Origin: Caldilineaceae bacterium
Lineage (GTDB): Bacteria > Chloroflexota > Anaerolineae > Caldilineales > Caldilineaceae
NCBI GenBank assembly: GCA_026708085.1
Contig: JAPOVP010000049.1
Coordinates: forward strand, 62,001-126,000
Reading direction: 5' to 3'
DNA: 64,000 nt
The number at the start of each line of letters is the position of its first letter. The first letter of the stretch is position 1. The position numbers and the translations under genes are program-made. The notes beneath the pieces were generated by a model. That model made no database searches, was not told the DNA's origin, and saw only the letters and a program-made list of their open reading frames with translations. Below, one piece after another: positions 1 to 11,653 of this stretch.

Positions 1-792
1 CCAGTACCCACCCCATCCCAGCTCCATGTACGCCCACTGACTGCCCATGATGATGCCGGCCGAGAGAAACATCCACGGGATCAGCGTCCAGCGCCGTACG
101 GTACGCACCCAGCGCCGGTCCAGACGTTTGCTCAGAAGGGCAGCAACCGCAAATGCAAAGGGGACGGTTAGCCCAACCCATCCCAGGTAGAGCATGACCG
201 GGTGAATCACCATCCAGTAGTTCTGCAGCAGCGGATTCAGGCCGCGCCCGTCGCTGGGCACGACGCCTATCTGTTCAAAAGGGTTAGCGCTGAAAACCAG
301 AAGGACAAGGAAGAACAGGAGAGTGGCCAGCAGTGTCCCGTTGACAAAGGGCATCAGTGTCCGCTGGCTCGTTCGAAATGTCAGGGCCGTAGCCGTACTG
401 AATAGACTGAGCAGGAGGGTCCAGAACAGAAGACTGCCGGCTTGACCGCCCCAGATCGCGGCGAACTTGTAGAAGGTGGGTAGCGTTCGCTCGGAACTGT
501 TCCAGATATAGCTGATCTGGAACTGGTCCGCAAGAAGCCCGTACCAGAGGATAACTGCGGCAATGCCTACGAGACCGCAGACAGCGAAGATTGAGTGAAA
601 GCTGCTCTCTGTGAGCCTGTCGCTCCAGGAACCTCCTTTCAGTGCATGGGAGGACGGACCTTGCCCCGAAAGGAGGGCGCCCTGTTCGGCCTGCTTAGCG
701 TCCAGCCTGCCGCCCCAGAATCCTGCCGCCATACCGAAGGCGCTCAGGATAAGGGCAAGCACCAGTGTCAAGTAAGCGAAATCAAATATCAT
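1..792 (-). CDS. ccmF: CcmF-type cytochrome c heme lyase (N-terminal part, cut by window edge)
   Basis: The first 264 codons of an integral membrane protein that runs off the left edge. CcmF is the core of the system I cytochrome c heme ligation machinery and attaches heme to apocytochromes on the outer face of the membrane. The translation shows a hydrophobic N-terminal helix, then further membrane segments, with [11 protein letters not shown] at residues 114-124, [11 protein letters not shown] further on, and the family element ELGWGGYW just where the window stops; the Trp-rich WWD region should begin there. The ATG at 792 starts 6 bp after the stop of the copper ATPase gene, so the two are probably cotranscribed. 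A related NrfE/CcsA-type protein is the main alternative, but the motif order fits CcmF well. The remaining two thirds cannot be judged. Confidence 0.9.
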   Translation of the reverse strand, partial: MIFDFAYLTLVLALILSAFGMAAGFWGGRLDAKQAEQGALLSGQGPSSHALKGGSWSDRLTESSFHSIFAVCGLVGIAAVILWYGLLADQFQISYIWNSSERTLPTFYKFAAIWGGQAGSLLFWTLLLSLFSTATALTFRTSQRTLMPFVNGTLLATLLFFLVLLVFSANPFEQIGVVPSDGRGLNPLLQNYWMVIHPVMLYLGWVGLTVPFAFAVAALLSKRLDRRWVRTVRRWTLIPWMFLSAGIIMGSQWAYMELGWGGYW

Positions 793-798
793 CGCCCG

Positions 799-3486
<2,688 letters not shown>

Positions 3487-4205
3487 CTACTTGCCTGAAC
3501 CAGCCGGCAGATGAATAATCCAGGAAAATGACCGCCAGCCAGGCTCCCAAAGCATGTCAAGCGGCGTAGATGACCACAAGATTTACGTTGCCAGGAGTGA
3601 ACCACCAAAATGAAATCCATCATGCCCTTCGACTCGGTGGCTGTTCCCAATACCTGGCTCTGTTCCGGTCAGTTGACGCCACTCTACTACTGTGTCGCCA
3701 AGTGCCAACTCTGCCTAGTTTTTGCCCACCCTTTCTGTAACCTAGATTAACACATTTGCACTGTTTTGTGGAATTCAATATTGCCGAACTGGCCTCCTCG
3801 CCTCTGGGAAAATGACTGGACTCGGGTCGCAGAAGGAAGGACTCCCTCCCTAACCGACTGCTCATGCCTCTCAATCAGAAGCAGGTCGTGCAAGAAGACA
3901 GAAGGTCTTTCGAAAAACACTTTCCGGCACGATTCGCTCCCGCCCTTCCCGCGTGTACTAACACATTTAAGAAAGGGCTGAATACACATCTCCACTTCGC
4001 TATACTTTACATTACCTCCTTCAATTTTTTCAGTAACCTTTCCCCGAAAATCCACCTTGAATGGCGCTGTTGTTTGTGCTACATTTTCCCTGCGACATGA
4101 AGGATGAAAGGTTTAGCGCGGGCATAACAGTCCTGCCTGAGTTTGCAGGTCACGCCACCCCGTTTAGCGTCTGTTCGACAGAGAACGGGACAATTGGGGA
4201 AGAAA
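3487..4205. other. Intergenic region between divergent copA and the dimethylformamidase-like gene
   Basis: About 720 bases with no reading frame that looks protein-coding; the short frames here lack family resemblance and good ribosome sites. It must hold promoters for both flanking genes. The only hexamer pair I can point to is on the plus strand at 3978-4006 (CTGAAT, 17 bp, TATACT), about 200 bp before the next gene. I see no obvious copper-sensor operator or strong terminator. Confidence 0.5.
3978..4006 (+). promoter_or_regulatory. Possible sigma-70-type promoter for the dimethylformamidase-like gene
   Basis: A weak -35-like CTGAAT at 3978-3983 and a -10-like TATACT (5 of 6 consensus) at 4001-4006 are separated by 17 bp. 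The implied leader of about 195 nt is long, so this is tentative. Confidence 0.3.
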
Positions 4206-6467
4206 ATGACAGTCGAATTGATTGGCTACACCGATAAGCTGAGCGTCTCACCCGGCGAATCGATCCAATTCAAGGTTAGTACCGACGTGGCAAGCTACAA
4301 CTCGACACTGGTCCGTCTGATTCATGGCGATGAGAGTCCGCCCGGGCCAGGCTTCAAAGAAGAGATTGTCGAGTCAACTATCGATGCCCGCCGCGCCGGA
4401 CGCAGGCAGTACGCCCGCGCTGGATCCTTTGTCACCGTAGCGGACCACACCGTCCTTTCCCAGCTTACCAGCTTCACAATGCAGGCTTGGATCTGGCCAA
4501 CCACACCCCTCCAGGGCGAGACGCAAGGCTTGCTGAGCAAATGGTCGGAAGAGAATGGCGGCGTGTGCCTTGCGATCGGGGAGCGGGGCGACCTTGAGCT
4601 CTGGGTGGGCGATTCGAGTGCTCGCAAAGCCATCAGTACAGGGCACCCGATGCGGGCCCGGGAATGGTACTTTGTCGCCGCAGCTTTCGACAACCATACC
4701 GGCCGGCTGTCCCTTTACCAGTGTCCCAAATCCAGCTGGCCATCCGACCCTTCCTCAGCTACTTTGGAAAGAGCTGTCCAGGCTCACGTCTCATGCAGCA
4801 ACGGAAGCCCTCTACTTATGGCAGCTACCGGACTTGAGGCAGCCCATACTGCAACCAGAGCGGCCCAGTGTCTGTTTAACGGCAAGATCGGCGGGCCCCG
4901 TATTTACGGTCGCGCGCTTGAGGAAGGCGAAATCGAACTGCTCAGACAAGATACGCTTCTCTCAACAGTTGCCTCTGACGATCTGATTGCGGCCTGGGAC
5001 TTCTCCCAGGACCCCTCTTCGTCAAGGGTGTCGGATGCCGGCCCCAATAGGCTGCACGGCACTGCCTTCAACATGCCCACACGCGCGGTCACAGGCCACA
5101 ACTGGAACTCGACTGAAGTGGACCACAGGCACGCCCCAGACCAGTACGGCGCCATTCACTTCCACCAGGACGACCTCGAGGATGCCGGATGGGAAACGGA
5201 CTTCGATCTGACGGTACCCCAAGGACTGAGCAGCGGCATCTACGCCGCGCGTCTGAAGGGCGAAGGTAGAGAAGACCATATCCCTTTCATAGTTCGGCCG
5301 TCTCTGGATGCCCCCGGGGGACCGATTCTCTTCCTTGTACCAAGTTACACCTATCTTGCCTACACGAATGACCGCATGGAGGCTACTAAGGACTTTTTTG
5401 CCGCCATGTCTGAGGAGGAGCTCATATTGGACCCGCTCGATCAATACCTTGTCGGGCGCCCTGAGTTCGCTATGTCACTTTATGACAATCACTCTGACGG
5501 CAGTGGATGCTGCTACTCTTCCAGCCGGCGTCCGCTCGTTAACATGCGCCCAAAATACCGCCACGTCTTATCCAAGGCAGGGCGTAATCTAGGCGCCGAC
5601 CTTTACTTGATCGACTGGCTTGAACAGATGGGATACGAATATGATGTAGCCGCTGATGGGGACCTGCACGAAGACGGGCAGGACCTCCTGGCCGGCTACA
5701 GGGTCATTGTCACCGGTACGCACCCGGAGTATTGGACAGCTCAGATGATGGATGCGCTCGAAACGTATCTATCACGGGGCGGGCGGCTCGCCTATCTGGG
5801 TGGGAACGGTTTCTACTGGGTAACCAGTGTCGATCCTGAGAGGCCCCACATCATTGAAGTTCGTCGCGGTCTGGCAGGTACGCGCGCTTGGGAATCCGCT
5901 CCCGGCGAGTGCTATCACAGCACGACCGGCGAATTGGGTGGGCTGTGGCGTTATCGCGGCAAGCCGCCGAACCAGCTCACCGGAATCGGCTTCACCGCCC
6001 AGGGCTGGACCGATCCTGCACCTGGGTACGATCGGCAGCCCGGCAGTTTCGACGAGCGCGTTTCATTCATATTTGAAGGAATCGCCGCTGACGAAACGAT
6101 CGGCGACTTTGGACTGATCTTCGGCGGCGCCGCCGGCGACGAGTTGGACCGGATCGATTTCAATCTGGGGACACCACACCATACTCTTGTGTTAGCCTCC
6201 TCCAGCGGACATGGGCCCTCGATAAACCCTGTCATTGAGGATCACCTCCAGGTCGGCAGCCACATGCGCCCCGAAAACTCGCCTAACGTCCGCGCCGACA
6301 TGGTCTACTTTGAAACGAAGAATCATGGGGCCGTTTTCTCAGTCGGCTCGATCTGTTGGTGCGCCAGCCTGTCCCACAATAGCTACAACAACAACGTGTC
6401 ACGCATTACAAAGAATGTGCTGGACACATTTTCGACCGCTGACGAGCTTCCTCCGAAATCCGGGTGA
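4206..6467 (+). CDS. N,N-dimethylformamidase-like large subunit with LamG-like domain
   Basis: Predicted amide hydrolase related to the large (beta) subunit of N,N-dimethylformamidase, which splits dimethylformamide to dimethylamine and formate using a mononuclear iron centre. The ATG at 4206 follows GGGGAAGAAA and is preferred over an upstream TTG at 4143, giving 753 residues. No signal peptide is visible, so it is probably cytoplasmic. Residues about 1-60 look like a beta-sandwich edge, about 65-250 resemble a LamG/concanavalin-like domain (SFTMQAWIWP, NGKIGGPRIYGRAL), and from about 375 the dimethylformamidase C-terminal domain runs to the end. SYTYLAY (380-386), RPKYRH (448-453) and HPEY (506-509) are candidate iron-ligand motifs; reported ligands in the characterised enzyme are two Tyr and one Glu. 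The small subunit gene expected next door is absent. The true substrate is unknown and may be another small amide. Confidence 0.8.
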   Translation: MTVELIGYTDKLSVSPGESIQFKVSTDVASYNSTLVRLIHGDESPPGPGFKEEIVESTIDARRAGRRQYARAGSFVTVADHTVLSQLTSFTMQAWIWPTTPLQGETQGLLSKWSEENGGVCLAIGERGDLELWVGDSSARKAISTGHPMRAREWYFVAAAFDNHTGRLSLYQCPKSSWPSDPSSATLERAVQAHVSCSNGSPLLMAATGLEAAHTATRAAQCLFNGKIGGPRIYGRALEEGEIELLRQDTLLSTVASDDLIAAWDFSQDPSSSRVSDAGPNRLHGTAFNMPTRAVTGHNWNSTEVDHRHAPDQYGAIHFHQDDLEDAGWETDFDLTVPQGLSSGIYAARLKGEGREDHIPFIVRPSLDAPGGPILFLVPSYTYLAYTNDRMEATKDFFAAMSEEELILDPLDQYLVGRPEFAMSLYDNHSDGSGCCYSSSRRPLVNMRPKYRHVLSKAGRNLGADLYLIDWLEQMGYEYDVAADGDLHEDGQDLLAGYRVIVTGTHPEYWTAQMMDALETYLSRGGRLAYLGGNGFYWVTSVDPERPHIIEVRRGLAGTRAWESAPGECYHSTTGELGGLWRYRGKPPNQLTGIGFTAQGWTDPAPGYDRQPGSFDERVSFIFEGIAADETIGDFGLIFGGAAGDELDRIDFNLGTPHHTLVLASSSGHGPSINPVIEDHLQVGSHMRPENSPNVRADMVYFETKNHGAVFSVGSICWCASLSHNSYNNNVSRITKNVLDTFSTADELPPKSG

Positions 6468-7193
6468 CGGGCAGGATTCCTGATCTGTTACGCTTTGCAG
6501 CAAGCATTCTGTACTTCCTCTCGAACATTCCCTTGCCTGAGCCAGTGACCCGCGACGCTCGGTAATTCTCTGAACCCAAGGTTCGCCCGGCTTCAGCGAA
6601 CCCGCCAGATTCTTGAATCGTGTTTGCTTATCTCTGTTCGCCGTAGTAGAATGCGGCGAAATCTCTCCGGGCTCTTCCGCCAGGTCTTCAGCCGTTGCTG
6701 TCAACAAGTCGTGAGGAGTACGAGAGTTTGCTAATGCATAGCTGGCAGACCCGACCTATGCCTTTGCCTGCACTTCGCCCCCTGAAAGTAGCTGAATCCA
6801 CTCGGAGCCTGGCCCGTAAACGACTGCGGGCCGCCGGGCAGACTCACTTCCACCGCAGGCTCATTACCCCACCAGTGTCGGCTTTCTACAGTCTGGATCA
6901 ACACAGTATCTCAGCCAACGACCTGACCAGGCCTGGTTGCGTCCTTTCGCAAATCCTTCCCATTGAACTCTAACTCTAGCACCGAAATTCGGAGAAGTCT
7001 GCTGCCTACTCTAGTCGAATATCACGCAATGAGATTCTAGTCAGCGTAGATTTCTCTGATAGGCCCGCATCGCAGAAGGAGAATCCCAAGAGGGAAAGCA
7101 TCTCGCCTTACCCCTTTGACCGGTCCGAATTATCATCTGAAGTCTGGCTTTTTCTCCCGGCAACTGGTGTTTCAACTCCAAGGAGGCAGATCG
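6468..7193. other. Intergenic region before the first carbohydrate ABC operon
   Basis: About 725 bases without a convincing gene; the longest frames here have no recognisable features and no good start signals. A short perfect inverted repeat GGCCCG/CGGGCC (6811-6816 and 6827-6832) is the only structure noted. It probably contains the promoter for the downstream binding-protein gene, but I cannot place it. Confidence 0.45.
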
Positions 7194-8615
7194 ATGGACA
7201 AGAAGCTGCGAACGAGACGCGATTTTCTGAAAGGGTCCGCTATTGCCGTTGGCGCGGCCGTCTTGACGGCATGCGCCCCTGCTGCGGCACCCGCTGGTGA
7301 CATGGCTGAGGCGGGCGGCGAAATGGCCGACGCCGAAGAGATTCTCATCCGCTTCGCCATGTGGGACTGGTACGCAAATACGCCGGGCGTTCGCTGGGAC
7401 GAGTGGAACCAGACCGAGGCCTTCCCGCTCTTCGAAGAAGCCAACCCCGGAACGAAACTGGAGTGGGAGCCGCTTGGCAGCGGATGGCCGGACAAGATCC
7501 TCACACAGATGGCCGCCGGCACTGCGCCGGACATTATCTCGACATGGTCTCCCCATATTGACACCTGGGCGGAAAAGCACCAGCTCCTCGACCTTCAGCC
7601 CTTGATCGACGCCGACATTCCCAATGCCGATGACATATACATTGGTTTCGCTTGGGACCAAATGTGGGATCCGTTCAACAACATCCGCATGGGCATGCTG
7701 TCGGACCTGGATATCACGAGCATCTACTACAACAAGACCGCTTTCGAGGAAGAAGGGCTGCCGTTGCCGACCATCGACTGGACTGAAGACGAGTACCTGG
7801 TCGCGGCAGAGACTCTCACCATCCGCGACGACAACGGTGACATTACCCGCTGGGGCGGGCAGTTGCGGCCCGGCTTCTGGCTCAGTTATTCCTACCATGT
7901 TGAGACGCATGGAGGTGAGGTACGCGACGAGGAAACCAGAATGCTTTGCGGTCTGGGGGAGCCGGAAGCGCAGGAAGGCCTCGAATGGGTACGCAGAAAC
8001 ATGTGGGATACAAACGTCTTTGCGCAGAACAACCAGATGACGGCCACAGGTATTCCCAATATGTGGACCGGCCTGCTGCCCGCCGAAGTCGTGGCCATGG
8101 CCGAGCGCAGCGCCGATCAGTTCTTTGCACTCGCTGAGAGCATAACCGAGTTCGAGTGGGACATCGCCCATATCCCGAGTGGCCCCAAAGACCGTGCCTG
8201 CATGGGCCTGCCCGATGAGTGGGTTGTCTATAAGGGCGTCGTCGAGCGGGGAAACCACGACGAGGTCTGGGAGATGATGAAGTGGTTGACCGGAGACTGG
8301 TACCAGGAGAAAATCGCGACCGTTTCAGGCCGCATTCCTGGGCTGCTGGCCATGGCAGATTCATGGGCAGATACGCTTCGCCAGACCGACCCGAGGCTGG
8401 AACAGGTTCGCCTGGAGACAGTCGTAGAACAGTTGCAGATGGGCTATCCGCGTCGCGGCCCAACATTCCGCTTCCAGCAAATTGCCGAAGAGTTGATTAA
8501 TCCCGCTGTCGATCAGGTCTTCATCGAAGGCAAGGCCCCCGTTTCCATTTTTGAGGACATAGGCCCTCAGGTAACGGAGGCACAGCAGGATGCACTACAG
8601 CGTGCGACGGGATAG
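7194..8615 (+). CDS. Carbohydrate ABC transporter solute-binding lipoprotein (family 1, Tat-type signal)
   Basis: Extracytoplasmic binding protein that would deliver a sugar or sugar-like ligand to the two permeases encoded next. The ATG at 7194 lies 7 bp after a strong AGGAGG (7181-7186) and is preferred over an upstream in-frame start. The N terminus has a twin-arginine motif (RTRRDFLKG), a hydrophobic stretch and the lipobox LTAC, so the protein should be exported folded by Tat and lipid-anchored. An Ala/Pro/Gly/Glu-rich linker follows. The 473-residue length and the middle motifs (AAGTAPDIISTWSP, WTEDEYLVAAETLT) match extracellular solute-binding family 1 of CUT1 importers. The next gene is 233 bp downstream, with a stable hairpin between. 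Ligand cannot be deduced. No transport ATPase is encoded in this cluster. Confidence 0.9.
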   Translation: MDKKLRTRRDFLKGSAIAVGAAVLTACAPAAAPAGDMAEAGGEMADAEEILIRFAMWDWYANTPGVRWDEWNQTEAFPLFEEANPGTKLEWEPLGSGWPDKILTQMAAGTAPDIISTWSPHIDTWAEKHQLLDLQPLIDADIPNADDIYIGFAWDQMWDPFNNIRMGMLSDLDITSIYYNKTAFEEEGLPLPTIDWTEDEYLVAAETLTIRDDNGDITRWGGQLRPGFWLSYSYHVETHGGEVRDEETRMLCGLGEPEAQEGLEWVRRNMWDTNVFAQNNQMTATGIPNMWTGLLPAEVVAMAERSADQFFALAESITEFEWDIAHIPSGPKDRACMGLPDEWVVYKGVVERGNHDEVWEMMKWLTGDWYQEKIATVSGRIPGLLAMADSWADTLRQTDPRLEQVRLETVVEQLQMGYPRRGPTFRFQQIAEELINPAVDQVFIEGKAPVSIFEDIGPQVTEAQQDALQRATG

Positions 8616-8693
8616 GCTGACGATCTTTCATAGCATCATAGGCCAGGCCTGGGGCTGCGAGTCTAGCAAGACCTCAGATCCGATGGAGGGCAT

Positions 8694-8721
8694 TGGGGGC
8701 AGGGTAATTGTCCTGCCCCCA
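8694..8721 (+). promoter_or_regulatory. Stem-loop between binding-protein and permease genes
   Basis: GGGGGCAGG (8695-8703) pairs perfectly with CCTGCCCCC (8712-8720), with an extra T-A pair at the base and an 8-nt loop. No U-run follows, so a classic intrinsic terminator is unlikely. Its place 79 bp after the binding-protein stop suits an mRNA-stabilising or partial-termination element that keeps binding-protein output above that of the permeases. Confidence 0.65.
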
Positions 8722-8848
8722 GCCTAATCAGCAGAAACGTTTGCCTTTTCCTGCAACCTTTACTATTGCTAAATGCAGAAGTGATCCTTGTCTATGCCTA
8801 CCCACCTTGACCGCCCGGAAGACGAAGCCTTGAAGGAGAAAACGAAGC

Positions 8849-9781
8849 GTGGCGGCTCAAAGTAGCTTGGTAGATTTCGTGAAGCGGCGCTTCACACAGA
8901 GAACTGAGGACGTCCTCACAGCCTATCTTTGTCTGCTGCCGTGGATAATCGGCTTTCTTGCATTCACTTTAGGACCGCTCGTCTTCTCGCTTGTACTGAG
9001 CTTCTTCCAGGCCGACCTGTTTACCCGTAACGTCTTTGTAGGCCTCGGAAACTACGTTGACCTGGTCCAGGATCCTCTGTTCCTGAAGAGCCTGCGAATT
9101 ACTGCAATATATGCTTTTGTGTCCGTACCGTTAGGCGCGGCCACGGCACTGGCCGTGGCGCTGCTTCTCAACCAGAAGGTGGTCGGACTCGGCGTATGGC
9201 GCACTGTCTATTACCTGCCGTCGGTCATTTCGGGGGTAGCCGTAGCCGTGCTGTGGCTGCAGATCTTCAACCCGAGAATGGGCCTGATCAACAGTGCCCT
9301 CAAAGTGGTGGGCATCGAAGGACCGAGCTGGATATTCGATTCCACCTGGGCGCTTCCTTCACTGATCATCATGAGCCTGTGGGCAGTCGGCGCAAACATG
9401 CTGCTCTACCTGGCAGGTTTGCAGGGGATCCCCACCTATCTGTACGAGGCTGCCAAGATCGACGGCGCCAGTGTCTGGCGGCGCTTCTGGCACGTGACTA
9501 TCCCCATGCTTTCGCCCACTATTTTCTTCAATGTCGTAATCAGCCTGATCGCCGCGTTCCAGTTTTTCACCCAGTCCTTCATTATGACAAACGGCGGCCC
9601 CAACAATTCGACTCTGAGCATGGTCCTGTTTCTTTATCGCAAGGCGTTTCAGCAGACCCGCTTTGGCTACGCCTCCGCGGTAGCATGGGTACTCTTCGCC
9701 ATCATCATCTGCTTTACACTTTTGTTCATTCGCTCTTCCAGCCTCTGGGTCTACTACGCGGGCGAGGAGAGGAATGAGTAA
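8849..9781 (+). CDS. Carbohydrate ABC transporter permease (MalF/UgpA type)
   Basis: First membrane subunit of the CUT1-type importer. The 310-residue protein has about six transmembrane segments and the cytoplasmic EAA loop, read here as EAAKIDGASVWRRFWHVTIPMLSP, where the coupling helix docks on the ATPase. The start is GTG at 8849, with GAAGGAG about a dozen bases upstream. The gene follows the binding-protein gene and precedes the second permease by 18 bp, an ordinary binding protein, MalF-like, MalG-like order. The periplasmic P2 loop of enteric MalF is absent, as usual for this subfamily. The energising ATPase must come from elsewhere in the genome. Confidence 0.9.
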   Translation: MAAQSSLVDFVKRRFTQRTEDVLTAYLCLLPWIIGFLAFTLGPLVFSLVLSFFQADLFTRNVFVGLGNYVDLVQDPLFLKSLRITAIYAFVSVPLGAATALAVALLLNQKVVGLGVWRTVYYLPSVISGVAVAVLWLQIFNPRMGLINSALKVVGIEGPSWIFDSTWALPSLIIMSLWAVGANMLLYLAGLQGIPTYLYEAAKIDGASVWRRFWHVTIPMLSPTIFFNVVISLIAAFQFFTQSFIMTNGGPNNSTLSMVLFLYRKAFQQTRFGYASAVAWVLFAIIICFTLLFIRSSSLWVYYAGEERNE

Positions 9782-9799
9782 CAGGGCCTGGATGTCGTC

Positions 9800-10690
9800 G
9801 TGAGTGGCTTCCATTCGATGAAATCAATGAACGACGCTTCGCTCATGAGCAATGCAAGACGGGTCTGGCAACCGGTCTTTCGCCAGATCGGGCTTCTGAT
9901 CCTGGTCCTCCCGGGCGCGAGTCTATTCCTCATTCCCTGGCTGTGGATGCTCTCGACGGCTGGCAAGGATACCGCTCTCATTTGGAAGACACCGCCTGTT
10001 TGGATTCCCCCCGTCTACCACTGGGAAAACTTCATCAAGGCCTGGTTCCAGGGCGATTTCTTTGTCTACTATCTGAATACGTTTTATATTAGTGGCATGA
10101 ATGTCATCGGCATTCTCATTTCCAGCGTCCTGGCAGCCTACGCCTTTGCCCGAATCAGATTCCCTGGTCGCGATATTCTTTTCGTCGTCGTCCTCAGCAC
10201 CATGATGCTGCCAAGGCAAGTGACGCTGATACCTCTATATATGATATTCAGTGAATTGGGCTGGATAAACACGTTTAAACCTCTAATTGTCCCACTCTTC
10301 TTTGGTGATGCCTTCAGCATCTTCCTTCTTCGTCAGTTTTTCCTGACAATCTCCAGAGAACTTGACGACGCCGCGCTTATCGATGGCTGCCGTCGCTTGG
10401 GAGTTTTGTTTCGTATCCTGCTTCCTCTGACGCGACCGGCACTCGCCGTCGTAGCTATCTTCAACTTCACATGGGCCTGGAATGAGTTCTTCACGCCCCT
10501 TATCTACCTTGATTCGCCAAAACTTTTCCCGATCACTTTGGGCCTGCACCGCTTCATTGGCCGCGCCCAGATAGATATCCAGTTCTTGATGGCCATGACG
10601 ATTGTTTCCACTCTCATTCCAATCGGGATATTCTTTCTTACACAGCGCTACTTCATTCAAGGCATCGTAATCACAGGAATAAAGGGCTGA
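9800..10690 (+). CDS. Carbohydrate ABC transporter permease (MalG/UgpE type)
   Basis: Second membrane subunit of the importer, pairing with the preceding permease. Six predicted membrane segments and an EAA-type loop (ELDDAALIDGCRRLGVLFRILLPL) are visible, and the C terminus ends in QGIVITGIKG, typical of MalG-like subunits. The frame begins with GTG at 9800; in-frame ATGs at 9818, 9827 and 9845 could be the true start, and no Shine-Dalgarno decides between them. Length of up to 296 residues is normal. A PhyH dioxygenase gene begins 114 bp downstream in the same direction. Confidence 0.88.
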   Translation: MSGFHSMKSMNDASLMSNARRVWQPVFRQIGLLILVLPGASLFLIPWLWMLSTAGKDTALIWKTPPVWIPPVYHWENFIKAWFQGDFFVYYLNTFYISGMNVIGILISSVLAAYAFARIRFPGRDILFVVVLSTMMLPRQVTLIPLYMIFSELGWINTFKPLIVPLFFGDAFSIFLLRQFFLTISRELDDAALIDGCRRLGVLFRILLPLTRPALAVVAIFNFTWAWNEFFTPLIYLDSPKLFPITLGLHRFIGRAQIDIQFLMAMTIVSTLIPIGIFFLTQRYFIQGIVITGIKG

Positions 10691-10804
10691 GATCAGTGTG
10701 AGAAGCAAGGTCGACCCCCTTCCACCTTAACGGCCCGCCAGTTTCCGCTAAGATTGACCAGGCTGCTGCTATCGGCAGACCTCCACAATAAGGAGAACCT
10801 TCAG

Positions 10805-11605
10805 ATGCAACCAGCAGAAACATCCAAACGCGAGAGCGGTTTCAAGGTCTTGACCCAGGCTCAGGTGGCCAGCTTCTGGGAAAAAGGTTTCCTGGTCGTC
10901 GGCAAGGTCCTCGAAGACGATCTCATCCGGGAAATGCGCGTAGAGTATGACGAAGAGTTCGAGCTCGGGCGCAGTGGAGACCGGCCGGTTCGAAATCTGG
11001 CAGTGTTCGAAGACGATCATGACCACGATGAAGAAGAAGGGGAGCAGGAGATGCTCCAATTCATGCAGATCTCCGAGCACAACGTGCAGTTCCACAAGCT
11101 CACATACCATCAGGGCATTCTCGACATCATTGAAGACATAATCGGCCCCAACATTCAGTTGTTCCACAACCAGGCACTGAATAAGCCGCCCCACCATGGG
11201 GGCCCGATCTTCTGGCACCAGGACAACGCCTACTGGAGGTGCCTACCTCCGAACCTGGTCAGCTGCTGGCTCACACTGGATGACGTCGACCTGCACAATG
11301 GCGCGATGCAGTTCATCCCCGGGTCGCACCTTCGTCCCATGATCCACGACCAAGCCCAGGGCAGCGATGTCCTACTCGACATGGGCAAAATGGTTGACGA
11401 CAACGAGGCTGTCGTGGGCGACCTTCCGGCCGGAGGCATCACCCTCCACCACTGTCAGACCTTGCACCGCACCGCGCCCAACACGACCGATCGCAAGCGG
11501 CGCGCCCTTGCGATCCATTACATGACGCCGGGCACTAAGTCGGCGCGCACAGGCGAGACCATCCCCGTCAACTTCAGTCATCCCATGCTGCGGATGCGAG
11601 TGTGA
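10805..11605 (+). CDS. Phytanoyl-CoA dioxygenase (PhyH) family protein with an acidic/His-rich loop
   Basis: Predicted Fe(II)/2-oxoglutarate-dependent oxygenase of the PhyH family, which hydroxylates or oxidatively modifies small organic substrates. The ATG at 10805 lies 9 nt after AAGGAG (10790-10795); an upstream TTG at 10754 is rejected. The iron triad is visible as HxD (H138, D140 in FWHQDNAYW) and a distal His (H221 in LHRTAPN), with downstream basic residues in RKRRALAIHY likely to hold 2-oxoglutarate. Residues 68-83 (FEDDHDHDEEEGEQEM) form an unusually acidic, His-containing loop that the other four PhyH proteins here lack. At 266 residues it is typical in size. Lying between the sugar permeases and a PfkB kinase, it may act on the imported compound. 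Substrate unknown. Confidence 0.88.
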   Translation: MQPAETSKRESGFKVLTQAQVASFWEKGFLVVGKVLEDDLIREMRVEYDEEFELGRSGDRPVRNLAVFEDDHDHDEEEGEQEMLQFMQISEHNVQFHKLTYHQGILDIIEDIIGPNIQLFHNQALNKPPHHGGPIFWHQDNAYWRCLPPNLVSCWLTLDDVDLHNGAMQFIPGSHLRPMIHDQAQGSDVLLDMGKMVDDNEAVVGDLPAGGITLHHCQTLHRTAPNTTDRKRRALAIHYMTPGTKSARTGETIPVNFSHPMLRMRV

Positions 11606-11653
11606 CTGGAATGCTGCCCGCATGTGGAGGTCCTGCCGCGAAATCGACTCTGA

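Noticed and set aside
7041-8258. 405-codon open frame on the minus strand opposite a binding-protein gene
   Set aside because: It mirrors the codon pattern of the real plus-strand gene, has no family resemblance and no ribosome site.
8694-8721. Intrinsic terminator after the first binding-protein gene
   Set aside because: The stem is strong but there is no U-run, and the permease genes continue in the same direction.
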